The notes beneath the pieces were generated by a model. The model saw only the letters and a list, made by a program, of their open reading frames with translations, ran no database searches and was not told the origin of the DNA. Positions 8,865-18,207 of a stretch of 64,000 nucleotides of DNA are shown one piece after another. The translations under genes and the position numbers were made by a program. Numbering within the stretch: the stretch's first letter is position 1; each line of letters begins with the position of its first letter. This stretch comes from Cutibacterium sp. (lineage in GTDB: Bacteria; Actinomycetota; Actinomycetes; Propionibacteriales; Propionibacteriaceae): positions 186,001-250,000 of the forward strand of contig NZ_JAUNEJ010000002.1 in NCBI RefSeq assembly GCF_030525615.1, written 5' to 3'.

Positions 8865-9548
8865 GTGGGAATCGGAAGCAACATCGGCAAGGCCCTGCTG
8901 GACCAAGCCCCCGATATGGCACCCGGGGCGGCCGTCTCGATGCTGCGCAGCATCTTGGGATTCGCCATCGATGGCGTCAGTGGGCTACCGGGAGCGCGTC
9001 AGGCGGCCGGGAAGTCCCTCACCAAGCATGACGGTGACGTTGAGCAGGCCATCAACTCTCTAGTCACTCAGCACATCGCTATGGCCGGCGCGCAGGGATT
9101 TGTGTCCAACCTCGGCGGGGTCGCAACCCTGGCGGTGACGATCCCGGCCAATATCTCTGGCGTGGCGATCGTGCAGGCTCGCATGGTGGCTGCCATCGCT
9201 CACCTGCGTGGCTACGACCTCGACGATCAGCGCGTTCGGACCGCCATCCTCGCCACCCTTATGGGACAGCACGAGGTCGACGGCCTCATCCACGAGGAGA
9301 AGCTTCCAACGACCCCGATGGGCATTGCCACCGCCCCGGTCAGTGACGCCGATCTGGAGAAGACCGTGGCCCGTCACCTCATCAACGTTCTCATGGGACA
9401 GGTCGCCGGGAAGAAACTGCCGGTGTTCGTATCGAAACGTATTCCTGTGCTCGGCGGTGGGGTTGGGGCCACCACCGACGGATTCACGACCTGGAACGTT
9501 GCTCGTTACGCCCGCAAGCAGTTTCCAACCCGCCGCCCGCGCAGCTGA
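8865..9548 (+). CDS. EcsC-family protein
   Basis: A 227-residue protein with the glycine/alanine-rich central segment typical of EcsC-like proteins (residues about 70-115, including GGVATLAVTIPANISGVAIVQARM) and a basic C-terminus (ARYARKQFPTRRPRS). The GTG start at 8865 follows GAGAGGAGA. The family is widespread in actinobacteria and Bacillus and is associated with membranes, but the molecular function is not established. It is divergent from the ECF operon. Its last 57 bp, including the stop codon, recur at 12643-12698, so the 3' end looks like the target of an insertion. Confidence 0.72.
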   Translation: MGIGSNIGKALLDQAPDMAPGAAVSMLRSILGFAIDGVSGLPGARQAAGKSLTKHDGDVEQAINSLVTQHIAMAGAQGFVSNLGGVATLAVTIPANISGVAIVQARMVAAIAHLRGYDLDDQRVRTAILATLMGQHEVDGLIHEEKLPTTPMGIATAPVSDADLEKTVARHLINVLMGQVAGKKLPVFVSKRIPVLGGGVGATTDGFTTWNVARYARKQFPTRRPRS

Positions 9549-9552
9549 GGCC
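9496..9552 (+). repeat. Flanking direct repeat, copy 1 (3' end of the EcsC gene)
   Basis: Starting ACGTTGCTCGTTACGCCCGC and ending CGCCCGCGCAGCTGAGGCC, this stretch recurs 3.1 kb downstream with three substitutions and one single-base indel. It covers the last codons and stop of the EcsC-family gene. The pair brackets the ABC-transporter module and looks like an attachment-site or duplication scar. Confidence 0.75.
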
Positions 9553-9623
9553 CGCACATTCAGCCAGAACGATTCCTAGACAGGAAGTAACATCCGGTCG
9601 CAGTAACAGGATTTGGCGGTACT

Positions 9624-10328
9624 TCAGCGACGCAGGGATTTCACCCCGCCCAACCCCAATGCATATCCAATAACTCCGAGGATGGCACAGGCACCCGCGC
9701 ACACCATGGCCATGGTAGAAACCGTCAGCTCGCTGCCCTCAACAGCAGCCGTTTCCCCGGGATAGCCACCAGGGAGGAATCGCAGGAAGGTATTCCCTTG
9801 AGCGATGATGACGAGCACATACACCAAGGGGCTGCACAATGGCCCGCCTTGCCGCGACACCATTCCCGTGACAAACAGTCCAATGCCAGTACACAGCACG
9901 CAAATCACCGAGAACCCTATAAAGGGCATCCACGGCAGCTGAAAGCGTGCAGGAATGGCGGGCTCCAGAAAAGAGTCACCATCAGGTATCAAACTCACAG
10001 GCAGTGACCGCAATATCCACCCAATGAGCAGTGGAAGGCCAGCGGCACATCCACATAACCACAGCGCCATCAACGCATATCCGGTTCTGAGCGCGCGAAC
10101 GGAGGTCCTCTCAACCCAGTCCATACCCGATGAGACACACCACATCGCGACGGCACACCCCACCAAAACTGTCAGCTCAAGACCAATCACAGGGCGATCC
10201 CATACGTTCCCCGGCGCCACTGATAACTTTGTGAACCACAGGAAAAAGGCCACAATAAAGGTCACAAGCGGAACAACAACAAGAGCAAGGGCATAACGCC
10301 CCTTCAGGAAAGCCTCTAAACCTTTCAT
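9624..10328 (-). CDS. Membrane protein, likely permease part of a three-gene ABC module
   Basis: A 234-residue protein with six predicted helices (about residues 13-32, 48-66, 84-106, 133-155, 162-180 and 205-228) and no recognisable catalytic motif. It is the last gene of a minus-strand module (small ORF, ATPase, broken permease, this gene); its ATG overlaps the upstream permease stop by 4 bp. It is somewhat richer in A and T than the flanking chromosome. The arrangement resembles self-immunity or export modules associated with bacteriocins, where one ATPase serves one or two ABC-2-like permeases. The family is not recognised. Confidence 0.6.
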   Translation of the reverse strand: MKGLEAFLKGRYALALVVVPLVTFIVAFFLWFTKLSVAPGNVWDRPVIGLELTVLVGCAVAMWCVSSGMDWVERTSVRALRTGYALMALWLCGCAAGLPLLIGWILRSLPVSLIPDGDSFLEPAIPARFQLPWMPFIGFSVICVLCTGIGLFVTGMVSRQGGPLCSPLVYVLVIIAQGNTFLRFLPGGYPGETAAVEGSELTVSTMAMVCAGACAILGVIGYALGLGGVKSLRR

Positions 10329-11687
10329 CGACGAAGGTCCTTATCAGTTAAAGAACACGTCATAATCATCTGACGATGTTCGATATACCATTGGCCAAAC
10401 GTGGCTGCATCCATACTGTCAAGGTCGTTTTTCTCCGAACTCATCATGTCTTCATATGGAAATCCAGCCAGCCGAAGAATGGTGCGTTCCACGGAATTAA
10501 CGCCGTCTGAGGCATCTATCTGCTGAGGTGTCATTTCCCCATTGGTATGCATAAATTCACACGCGTCTACACCTGACATCGACTGGGCCAACCCCTGGCT
10601 GGTCTGATTCGATAATTCTTGCCTAGAGTCAAGTGAGGTTGGTAGACCGAGATTAATCACACGTTGTCCCTGAGGTGCGTGGTACCCGGACTCAGCAAGC
10701 AGGATGTCACGAGAAGACACCGTTTGCGGCATGACCGACATGACGCGCTGAGCGATTTCGGCGTAAGAAGGTGCGAGACTGCGGTGGGGTGATGTCACGC
10801 ATACCCGTACCTTGCTGTACGACGAACATTCAAAAGCTAATGACCCCTCACGAAACAATGGCACCGGCATCACGACACCCATCGCAGCGATGATGAGCGG
10901 TGGGGCGACCAGGGCCGCACATGGCGCCACCCGACGCCACGTAAAACCGCCAGAGCGGACCATGGACCAACGACTGGCCGCCAGAATGCACGAGAGCGCG
11001 ACAATGACAAAGAAAACACCACGCATGATCGCGGCCGCAGCTGTGGTTGTGAAGGTGCCGCTCGGATCTACCATCCCTAAGGACCAGGCAAACGCCACCG
11101 AACTGTACCCCGTGTTGGAAATGACACTCTGATTAATCACGCTCGGTATCCAGACCACGACGATGCACACAACAGGTGCCAACATCCACACGATGGGATG
11201 GGAGACCACTGCGGCTACCACGTGAGCAACAGCCACCAAAGCCACGAAAGACAGCAGGGCATCGATCAAGTCTGCAATTTCGACACCCGCTGGTGGTGCA
11301 TTGAGCCATACCTTGACGACCAGGGGCGCCACAACGACAACGGTCCCGATGAGCAGGGCAGTAACCTGACGCCAAAACCACTGCCAGCGGATGCTGAGAA
11401 TAGAGCGCGCCGGAGCAGCACCCACAACCATGTCCGAGGGTGCCGTGCGAGCCGCCAGCCCGGCCCCCATGAAACCGGACAAGATAGCCCAGCCCGCTGG
11501 ATTCCCGGAGCCTGACGGCGACGTCTTGCACCTGCCACACGCCCCACGCCCATGCGTCCCGCAACGCGATCAGGCTGCACGTGGCACCGCCGACAGCTAT
11601 AAGAACTAGGTACCATGACGCAAAGGGAAATGCCACGCGCCGAAAACCACGCAGCGGACGGACACTCCCGGGCGCGGCGGACATCAT
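10325..11687 (-). pseudogene. ABC-module permease, split by a frameshift in a G5 tract
   Basis: Two frames together make one membrane protein. From the ATG at 11687 (overlapping the ATPase stop) about 73 codons read well (a helix at residues 20-40, then WQVQDVAVRLRESSGLGYLV). The frame then turns into cysteine-rich nonsense, while the next frame reads well from about 11470 (MGAGLAARTAPSDMVVG) to the stop at 10325. The switch point holds five G bases on the minus strand (plus-strand CCCCC at 11464-11468); removing one G would join the parts into about 450 residues. The downstream part has some six helices plus a soluble domain (about residues 225-340). It is either an inactivated gene, a phase-variable one, or a sequencing error. 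A shorter product could start at the TTG at 11482. Confidence 0.6.
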
Positions 11688-12418
11688 GCCGCCTCTCCAA
11701 GAAGAGTAAGGTATCCCGACTCGGCATCGTTGGCGTCGCGGACTCGATGCTCTCGGCCAACAGATTCCAGATCGGTGTAGGAACCCTGAAAGATCAGCTT
11801 CCCTTCGGATAAAACAACAAGTTGCGACACGAAACCTTGCAGATCCTCAAGCAAGTGAGTCGACACAATAACCGTCCGGTCCTCAGCAAGTTCACCGAGG
11901 AGGGACCGAACCCCAATCCTCGATGCCGGGTCGAGACCTACCGTTGGTTCGTCAAGAAGGAGTAAAGCCGGATCCCCGACAGTCGCACACGCGATTCCAA
12001 GCCGCTGACGCATTCCGCCTGAAAGGGCCCGAACACGCTCATCGGCTCGGTCGAGAAGCCCAACACGATCGAGGGCTGCACAGGCTCTCGCACAGCATTT
12101 TTCTGGTTCAATTCCTCGCGCCCAGGCCGCATATTCCACAACTCTCAGAATGCGAAACTGTGAAGGGAGAGAAAACCTTTGAGGCAAAAACGCGATAATC
12201 TCACGAATGGCGTCACGGTCATCCTTGGCATCGATACCATTTACCAGAAAGCATCCAGATTCCGGTTGCCGAAGTGTCGCGAGGATACTGAGAAGTGTCG
12301 TCTTTCCCGCCCCATTCGGACCAAGCAATCCCCATATCCCAGGGCCAAACTCACAGGAAATATCGACCAAGCTACGCCGATGACGGTAACGGTGTGATAT
12401 ATGCTTAAGCTCGATCAT
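11684..12418 (-). CDS. ABC transporter ATP-binding protein
   Basis: A 244-residue ATPase with Walker A GPNGAGKTT (about residues 33-41), Q-loop, signature ALSGGMRQR, Walker B ALLLLDEPTVGLD and H-loop TVIVSTHLLED. It is of the CcmA/NatA type that works with separate ABC-2 membrane subunits. Its ATG directly abuts the TAA of a 56-codon ORF upstream and its stop overlaps the permease start, so the module is transcribed as one unit. The last 30 residues are polar and variable. The substrate is unknown; immunity to, or export of, a peptide is a reasonable guess. Confidence 0.88.
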   Translation of the reverse strand: MIELKHISHRYRHRRSLVDISCEFGPGIWGLLGPNGAGKTTLLSILATLRQPESGCFLVNGIDAKDDRDAIREIIAFLPQRFSLPSQFRILRVVEYAAWARGIEPEKCCARACAALDRVGLLDRADERVRALSGGMRQRLGIACATVGDPALLLLDEPTVGLDPASRIGVRSLLGELAEDRTVIVSTHLLEDLQGFVSQLVVLSEGKLIFQGSYTDLESVGREHRVRDANDAESGYLTLLGEAA

Positions 12419-12589
12419 TTACTTAACTCTAACGTAACTAGATTTCATCTGAGCCCCAGTTGAACTATCAGTCCTTATATAAACTTTCCAATTATGCTTA
12501 GCATGAGCGGTAACTGGTTCCCTCCAAGTTTTCATCTCAACCACCTTCCGTGCATCAGTGGAGCCGTTGCGACCCACCACCCAAGACAT
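12419..12589 (-). CDS. Small ORF (56 aa) leading the ABC module
   Basis: A minus-strand frame from the ATG at 12589 to a TAA at 12419 that abuts the ATPase start codon exactly (TAAATG). The product is basic and polar: it begins MSWVVGRNGSTDARKVVEMK, contains VTAHAKHNWKVYIRTDSSTG and ends SSYVRVK. No signal peptide is visible and no good ribosome binding site precedes the ATG, so the 5' part may have been lost at the module edge; an in-frame TGA lies seven codons upstream. Position and size recall bacteriocin genes that precede dedicated ABC transporters (lactococcin 972-type loci), but I cannot show homology. Confidence 0.45.
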   Translation of the reverse strand: MSWVVGRNGSTDARKVVEMKTWREPVTAHAKHNWKVYIRTDSSTGAQMKSSYVRVK

Positions 12590-13154
12590 ACTAAGTACCT
12601 TACCCCATCAACAGCCCTTGAGGCTAGATGCAGTTGGGCACGACGTTGCTCGTTACGCCCGCAGCAGTTCCCGACCCGTCGCCCGCGCAGCTGAGGCCAT
12701 CATTGTTTGGCGAAGTTGCGCCAAATTCTACTGTCGTGCCGCAGTAAGTTCATGAGGCATTTCTTTAATCAGACCAAAAGCGATCTGATTAAGAATAAAT
12801 GTCGCGATAGCTTTTACCCGGAGAGTTTTGCAACGATCGTCAAGCAGCTAAACTGATCTCCATTCGAACCCACGATGTTTGGACACCCACGATGTTTGGA
12901 CACCTACCAGCGTCATTGTCGAGCGAAAGGGGCGATAGATGAGGTTGAACTCTGGACTCGTGCAGGCCACATCCCAATTAAGCTCGGCAAGATGATAGAC
13001 GTGCGCCGGATTGATTCATTGATAGCGAATTGCGTTCTTAACCACTAAGCCATCGCCAATTCTGGAACACCTTCGGGACCTTGCCGGAGGAAAGGCGTTT
13101 GCGTCGCCACTCGATTGCCACTCGATTCAGGCGCTTCTAATACAACATCACACC
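12590..13154. other. Non-coding stretch at the module edge
   Basis: No convincing gene was seen here. The stretch holds the EcsC-end repeat, a 7-bp inverted repeat (12706-12725), and a hairpin with 9-bp arms TTAATCAGA / TCTGATTAA (12765-12792) that could stop transcription. It also holds a 17-bp tandem duplication (CCCACGATGTTTGGACA, from 12869 and 12886). Base composition is mixed and A+T-rich in the middle. It looks like a junction assembled from several events. Confidence 0.5.
12643..12698 (+). repeat. Flanking direct repeat, copy 2 (EcsC gene 3' end remnant)
   Basis: This is a degenerate copy of 9496-9552, including the TGA of the EcsC-family gene, but with no gene upstream to which it belongs. 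It marks the outer edge of the ABC module. A small inverted repeat (TTTGGCG / CGCCAAA, 12706-12725) lies just beyond it. Confidence 0.75.
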
Positions 13155-14495
13155 TCAATACAACATCGCCGACGCCGGGTCCGAGAGGATCTCGGCAACG
13201 TCATGGAGGAAGGTCGAGCCCTCCTCGCCGTCAATGAGGCGATGGTCGAACCCGAGACTCATGGTCGTCACCCACCTGGGAACGACCCTCTCGTCGGCAC
13301 CGGTTCCGATGACCCACGGACGACGGGCGATGGTGCCGAGGACGAGAATCGCCGACTCGGTGCGGTTGACGACCGGTGTCCCGGCGTCAAGCCCGAAGAC
13401 CCCAACGTTACTGATCGAGAAGGTACCGCCGGTGTAATCAGCAGGTTGGAGCTTGTCCTCCTTGGCGATAGCGACGATACGAGTGATCTCGGACGCCAGC
13501 TCGAGCATGGTCATGTCCTGGGCATTGCGCACCACCGGCACCATCAGGCCACGCGGAGTGGCTGCGGCAATGCCGAGGTTAATCTGGTCGCGGAAGACGA
13601 TCTGGTCGGCGGCGTCGTCCCAGCGGGCGTTGACGACTGGGGTGCGTCCCATCGCCAGGCATACCGCCTTGCACCAGATGGTAAGTGGGGAGACCCGCAG
13701 TCCCTTGAACCCTCGGTCGGCGCGCAACCGAGCCACGAGGTCCATCGTCGGCGTAACATCACACGTCAAGAAAGCCGTCACGAGCGCCTTGGTGTCCAGA
13801 GAGTCTTTCATCGCCGCAGCGGTCACCTTGCGCACCCCGTGAACCGGGACTCTGCGGGTATGGCCGTCGGGTTCGGTCGGAGCGCCACCGAGGAGACGAC
13901 GCGACATTATTGACAAGCCCGCCAGCTCGGCGTCACCCCCGGAGACCCCAGTAACCAGAGGCTCTGCGGCACCCGAACGTCCGGCCTCAGCTGCTGCCTT
14001 GACGTCACTCCTTGTCACCGCTCCCTGCGGTCCAGTGCCGCGCACCTGAGACACGTCAATGCCAAGGTCAGCAGCAAGGCGTCGGGCTGGCGGTTTGACG
14101 AGAATGTGCTCGCTGCGGTCCATGCGCGGTGGGTCTTGACGGGTGGGCTTGGACCCCGAACCCGGTCCCACAGTTCGCCGGCGACGACGGCGTTGACGTC
14201 GAGACTCTGCAGCCACATGCCCAACGAGGAATTCTGGCTCGTCGTCTGACTGGTCGTCGGAGCCGTCGTCAATGGTCACCAACGGCTTCCCGACAGCCAC
14301 TGTCTCACCGGGCGCTGCGCACAGTTTCGCCACCGTTCCAGCAAAGGGGCTGGGCAATTCGACGATCGACTTGGCCGTTTCGACTTCGCACAGCACGTCG
14401 TTGATCTTGACGGTCTCGCCAGGACAAACCCGCCAGGAGACGACCTCTCCCTCAGTGAGTCCTTCGCCCGGGTCGGGCATGCAGTAGTTCTTCAC
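13155..14495 (-). CDS. 2-oxoacid dehydrogenase E2 (dihydrolipoamide acyltransferase)
   Basis: A 446-residue enzyme with one lipoyl domain (residues 1-77, lipoyl lysine in EVETAKSIVE), a basic linker, an E3-binding domain (about 130-165, PPARRLAADLGIDVSQVRGTG) and a catalytic acyltransferase domain (about 215-446) ending with the active-site motif DHRLIDG. It transfers the acyl group made by E1 to coenzyme A. The GTG at 14495 gives the expected lipoyl start MKNYCMPDPGEGL; upstream codons were rejected. It is last in the E1alpha-E1beta-E2 operon. The E1 sequences look like the branched-chain/pyruvate group, so bkdC or pdhC both fit. No E3 gene is present in the window. Confidence 0.88.
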   Translation of the reverse strand: MKNYCMPDPGEGLTEGEVVSWRVCPGETVKINDVLCEVETAKSIVELPSPFAGTVAKLCAAPGETVAVGKPLVTIDDGSDDQSDDEPEFLVGHVAAESRRQRRRRRRTVGPGSGSKPTRQDPPRMDRSEHILVKPPARRLAADLGIDVSQVRGTGPQGAVTRSDVKAAAEAGRSGAAEPLVTGVSGGDAELAGLSIMSRRLLGGAPTEPDGHTRRVPVHGVRKVTAAAMKDSLDTKALVTAFLTCDVTPTMDLVARLRADRGFKGLRVSPLTIWCKAVCLAMGRTPVVNARWDDAADQIVFRDQINLGIAAATPRGLMVPVVRNAQDMTMLELASEITRIVAIAKEDKLQPADYTGGTFSISNVGVFGLDAGTPVVNRTESAILVLGTIARRPWVIGTGADERVVPRWVTTMSLGFDHRLIDGEEGSTFLHDVAEILSDPASAMLY

Positions 14496-14526
14496 GTGAA
14501 TACCTCGTGATTGATTTCGAAACTGG

Positions 14527-15522
14527 TCAGTAGGCCAGGGACCGGTCAACGGCGTCGAGTACCCGGTCGACGTCGGGAATGTGATCGCCTTCAGCCTGAG
14601 CCGGCGGATATGGCGTCGACCATCCGGCTACCCGCAGCACCGGAGCCTCCATGACGTAATAAAGCTGCTCGCCCAAGCGAGCTGCGATTTCTGCACCGAT
14701 ACCTTGGGTCCGGGGTGCCTCCTGAACCACGACCGCCCTCTTAGTACGCCGCACCGACTCACAGACGGTCTCCATGTCGAGTGGGGAGAGGCTACGCAGA
14801 TCGACCACCTCCAGCCGACGTCCCTCTTGCCAGGCTTCTTCTGCAGCCTCCAGACAGGTATCGACGAGGGGGCCAAAACACAGCACGGAGGCATCGGTGC
14901 CAGAGCGGACGATACGGGCGGCGTGAAGGCCAAGTTCGGGACTCTCAGAGACCTCGCCACGGGTGTAGTAGCGACGTTTCGGCTCGAAAAAGATCACCGG
15001 GTCGGGACTGGCGATGGACTGACGCAACATCCAATAGGCGTCGTCAGGGTTGGAGCACGTGACCACTTTGAGGCCCGGGGTGGTAGCGTAGAAACCCTCT
15101 GGGGACTCTGAGTGGTGTTCCGGGGAGCCAACGCCACCGCCGAACGGAATACGGATTGTCACCGGCAGGGACCACCGTCCTCCCACGCGGGCGCGATATC
15201 TCGCCAACTGGGAGACGATCTGGTCGAAGGCTGGAGCGTTGAAGCCGTCGAACTGCAGCTCGACGCACGGCCGATATCCGCGCATGGCCATGCCGATGGC
15301 GGTTCCGACGATGCCGGACTCTGCCAGCGGAGAATCAATGACCCGACGACCACCGAACTGTGCCTTGAGACCGTCAGTAATACGAAAAACACCGCCGAGG
15401 GTTCCGACATCTTCTCCCATGATGACGACGTGGTCGTCGGCAGCAAGAGCGTCAGCTAGCCCAGCGTTGAGGGCTTTGGCCAACGTCGTCTGACCTTGTG
15501 GGCGTGCGCTGTTCTGGCTCAT
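14527..15522 (-). CDS. 2-oxoacid dehydrogenase E1 component, beta subunit
   Basis: A 331-residue transketolase-type protein with the pyrimidine-binding domain first (residues about 10-185, including HVVIMGEDVGTLGGVFRITD and SESPEGFYATTPGLKVV) and the transketolase C-terminal domain after it (about 200-325). It pairs with the alpha subunit to form the thiamine diphosphate enzyme that decarboxylates 2-oxoacids. The ATG at 15522 shares its A with the alpha-subunit stop (TGATG), while the E2 gene follows after about 30 bp. Length and motifs are normal for branched-chain 2-oxoacid or pyruvate dehydrogenases of actinobacteria. Confidence 0.9.
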   Translation of the reverse strand: MSQNSARPQGQTTLAKALNAGLADALAADDHVVIMGEDVGTLGGVFRITDGLKAQFGGRRVIDSPLAESGIVGTAIGMAMRGYRPCVELQFDGFNAPAFDQIVSQLARYRARVGGRWSLPVTIRIPFGGGVGSPEHHSESPEGFYATTPGLKVVTCSNPDDAYWMLRQSIASPDPVIFFEPKRRYYTRGEVSESPELGLHAARIVRSGTDASVLCFGPLVDTCLEAAEEAWQEGRRLEVVDLRSLSPLDMETVCESVRRTKRAVVVQEAPRTQGIGAEIAARLGEQLYYVMEAPVLRVAGWSTPYPPAQAEGDHIPDVDRVLDAVDRSLAY

Positions 15523-16700
15523 CAACGATCCTCCTCCCAGGAGGCGATCTCCCTGGCGTCAGCCAGCACATCAGGAGTCGGCTCGGCGTAGACGTCCGAC
15601 ATCAGATCGGCCATCGCGGGCGTGGGGTTTTCGTGAACAGCAGCGCGCACCTGCGCACCGAAGGTCTCCTCCCGCTCGGCCAAACCGTCAAGCCATTGCT
15701 GATCGATGGCCCCGCGATCATGCAGATAGGTTCTTAGCCTGACGATGGGGTCGGTCTTTGCCCACGTCGCTTCTTCCTCACCGGTGCGGTAGCGGGTGGG
15801 GTCGTCGGTGGTGGTGTGAGCGCCCATCCGATACGTCCAGGCTTCGACAAACACCGGCCCGTTGCCACGTCGGGCATGGTTGAGGGCCGCCCGCAACACA
15901 GCCGTCATGGCGACGACATCATTCCCGTCCACCTGCACCGCAGGAATCCCAAAACCGATACCTCGGCGGAATAGGGACGACGGGGACTGCACAGTCGTCG
16001 GCTCTGAGATGGCCCATTGATTATTGACGCACACAAACACCACGGGAGCGTTCATCGAAGCCGCAAAGACGTAGGCCTCGTTGGTGTCACCCTCGCTCAT
16101 CGCACCGTCGCCGTGGAAGTCCAGCACAGCCGCCGGAGTGCCACCGGCCTCCACATCGCGCTGGATACCCATGGCATAACCGACGGCGTGCAGGGTGCCC
16201 GAGCCGATCATCACCGGGTAGGCGCTGAAGTGCGTGGCGACGGTATCCCATGCGCAATGCGCTTTGCCGCTCCACGAATCCAAGATGTCAGCGAGGCTGA
16301 CCCCCATGGCATGAGCCAAGCCCTGCTCCCGGTAGGTGGGGAAAACCTGGTCCTGGTCGCCCAATGCCAGCCACGCGCCGGCCTGGGTGGCCTCCTGACC
16401 CATGTGCGGGGGCCACAAACTGAGCTCACCGTGACGCTGCAGGGCGGTGGCTTCGACGTCAAGACGTCGAGTCATGACCATCATCTCGAGAGCCTTGAGG
16501 AGGTCCTCGTCACTCAGATCAACCGGAAAAACTGGGTGGGGGTTGAAGTGTCCGTGGGCGTCAAGGATACGCACCATTGCGGGGTCAGGACGATTGACAG
16601 GATGGTGCTTTGCCGGCGGGACGAACGGGTCCGCATGACCCTCGTCGGCGCTTATGGTCTCGGTCACAGCTTCCTCCTGGTCGAATATTCCGTGCTTCAT
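15522..16700 (-). CDS. 2-oxoacid dehydrogenase E1 component, alpha subunit
   Basis: A 392-residue thiamine-diphosphate subunit. The cofactor motif begins at GDGAMSEGDTNEA and ends at NNQWAIS (about residues 190-222), and the phosphorylation-loop segment GAHTTTDDPTRYR is typical of the branched-chain 2-oxoacid dehydrogenase group. The ATG at 16700 was chosen because upstream sequence is operator-like and non-coding; the ribosome binding site is weak. It is the first gene of the E1alpha-E1beta-E2 operon. It could serve branched-chain fatty acid precursor synthesis or pyruvate oxidation; the sequence alone does not decide. Confidence 0.88.
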   Translation of the reverse strand: MKHGIFDQEEAVTETISADEGHADPFVPPAKHHPVNRPDPAMVRILDAHGHFNPHPVFPVDLSDEDLLKALEMMVMTRRLDVEATALQRHGELSLWPPHMGQEATQAGAWLALGDQDQVFPTYREQGLAHAMGVSLADILDSWSGKAHCAWDTVATHFSAYPVMIGSGTLHAVGYAMGIQRDVEAGGTPAAVLDFHGDGAMSEGDTNEAYVFAASMNAPVVFVCVNNQWAISEPTTVQSPSSLFRRGIGFGIPAVQVDGNDVVAMTAVLRAALNHARRGNGPVFVEAWTYRMGAHTTTDDPTRYRTGEEEATWAKTDPIVRLRTYLHDRGAIDQQWLDGLAEREETFGAQVRAAVHENPTPAMADLMSDVYAEPTPDVLADAREIASWEEDR

Positions 16701-16732
16701 TGTGGACGTCAGCCAATCCACTTCCAAGCGAA

Positions 16733-16780
16733 ACCTACCGTTCCGTAGGTAACCACCAAAGACGAGGTTACTGTTCAGTA
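16733..16780. promoter_or_regulatory. Pair of palindromic operator-like sites between E1 alpha and hemY
   Basis: Site 1, ACCTACCGTTCCGTAGGT (16733-16750), has 6-bp arms. Site 2, TACTGTTCAGTA (16769-16780), has 5-bp arms. Aligned, they give a shared 12-base form TACYGTTCMGTA with centres 33 bp apart, about three turns of the helix. They lie 33-80 bp before the E1 alpha start and 60-110 bp before the hemY start, so one dimeric regulator could control either or both genes. Confidence 0.45.
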
Positions 16781-16840
16781 GGTTGTCCACAGCTCGACCC
16801 CCTGTCTTTGGCTCTCCCAGGTTTTGCGTACTCTCAACTG

Positions 16841-18207
16841 GTGAGCAAAACAGTGGCGATCATCGGTGCCGGAATGACCGGCCTGACAGCCGCACACCAC
16901 CTGCGCAACCACGGCTGCCGAGTCGTCGTCGTGGAAGCTGGCCAACGTGTCGGTGGACAAGTCAGTTCCCGTCACCTCGGCTGTGACGTGGTTGACCTGG
17001 GGGCTGAAGCTGTGCCACTGCGTGACCCCGGAGTCTCTGATTTGGTGGCCGAACTGGGCCTGGCGGACTCAATGCGTCACCCCACCCCCGGACGCACCCT
17101 GCTGTCGAGCCGACGCGGGGTCGTGGAAATGCCGGCAGGAGTAACGCCGATTGGCCCCACGAAGTTCTTGCCCACCATTACCTCGCGGATTCTGTCTCCG
17201 GCAGGGTTGTTGAGAGCCGGCCTTGAACCTTTCACAACTCGCCCGCACTGTGAGGACGTCAGCGTCGGCCAGTTCATCTCGGAACGATTCGGTGACGAAG
17301 TAGGCCGGGCCATCGTCGACCCCTTGCTGGGCGGTATCCATGCCGCTGACCTCACCACCTTTTCGCTGGCGGCAGCCGCTCCCGCGTTGGGACAGACCGT
17401 CAGAGATGGCAATTCCATCGTCGCCGGGACCCTCAAACGCAATGCCTCGCGTATTCGTCATCGCCGAGGGCACCGTGGGCCTCGCACCCCCGCCGCCGCG
17501 TCGTGGCAAAACGGTTTGGCGACCCTCCCGAAGGCACTGGCCGAGGGACTCACCGTATATCTGAACACTCGTGCCACGGGAATCCGACAAGTCGGCCACG
17601 AGTGGGTTGTCGATGTCACAGGTCCACGAGATATCGGGGCAATTGCCGCCGATGAGGTCATTATTGCCACGCCAGCCCGGGTCGCTGCGGCCTTGCTGTC
17701 GATCTCATGTCCCGACGCGTCCGATCTGCTGTCCCAGTGTGAGAGCGCCACGGTTGCCACACTCGTGGCACGAACGGACCAGTTGGATCACCCCATCGCC
17801 ACGGCCCAGACGTGGTTTATTGGTTCAACATGGTCCCAGCTGGTACGCCAAGTGACGAACCTCGCCACGACGTGGCATATTGCCGAACCCACGCTGCGAA
17901 TCACCATGGGTCGGCAGGGGGGAACCCCGATCGACGATCTGTCCGACGACGACCTCGTCGCCATCACCGTGGCAGAGCTGAGACGCCTCGGGCTGGCTTT
18001 TGACCCGCGCGACTACGTTGTTGAACGTCATCGCGGCGCTATGCCCCAGCCAGCCCCCGGACACCGGGAGCGCATGGCTCGCCTCGCCGCAACCCTTGAC
18101 GGCACCGGTCTCCACGTCGGCGGGGCCGGGATTGATGGTGCTGGAGTTGGCACCGCGATCGCCGCCGGTCGACGTCTTGCCCGTCAGATCACCTCGAAGG
18201 AGGAGAA

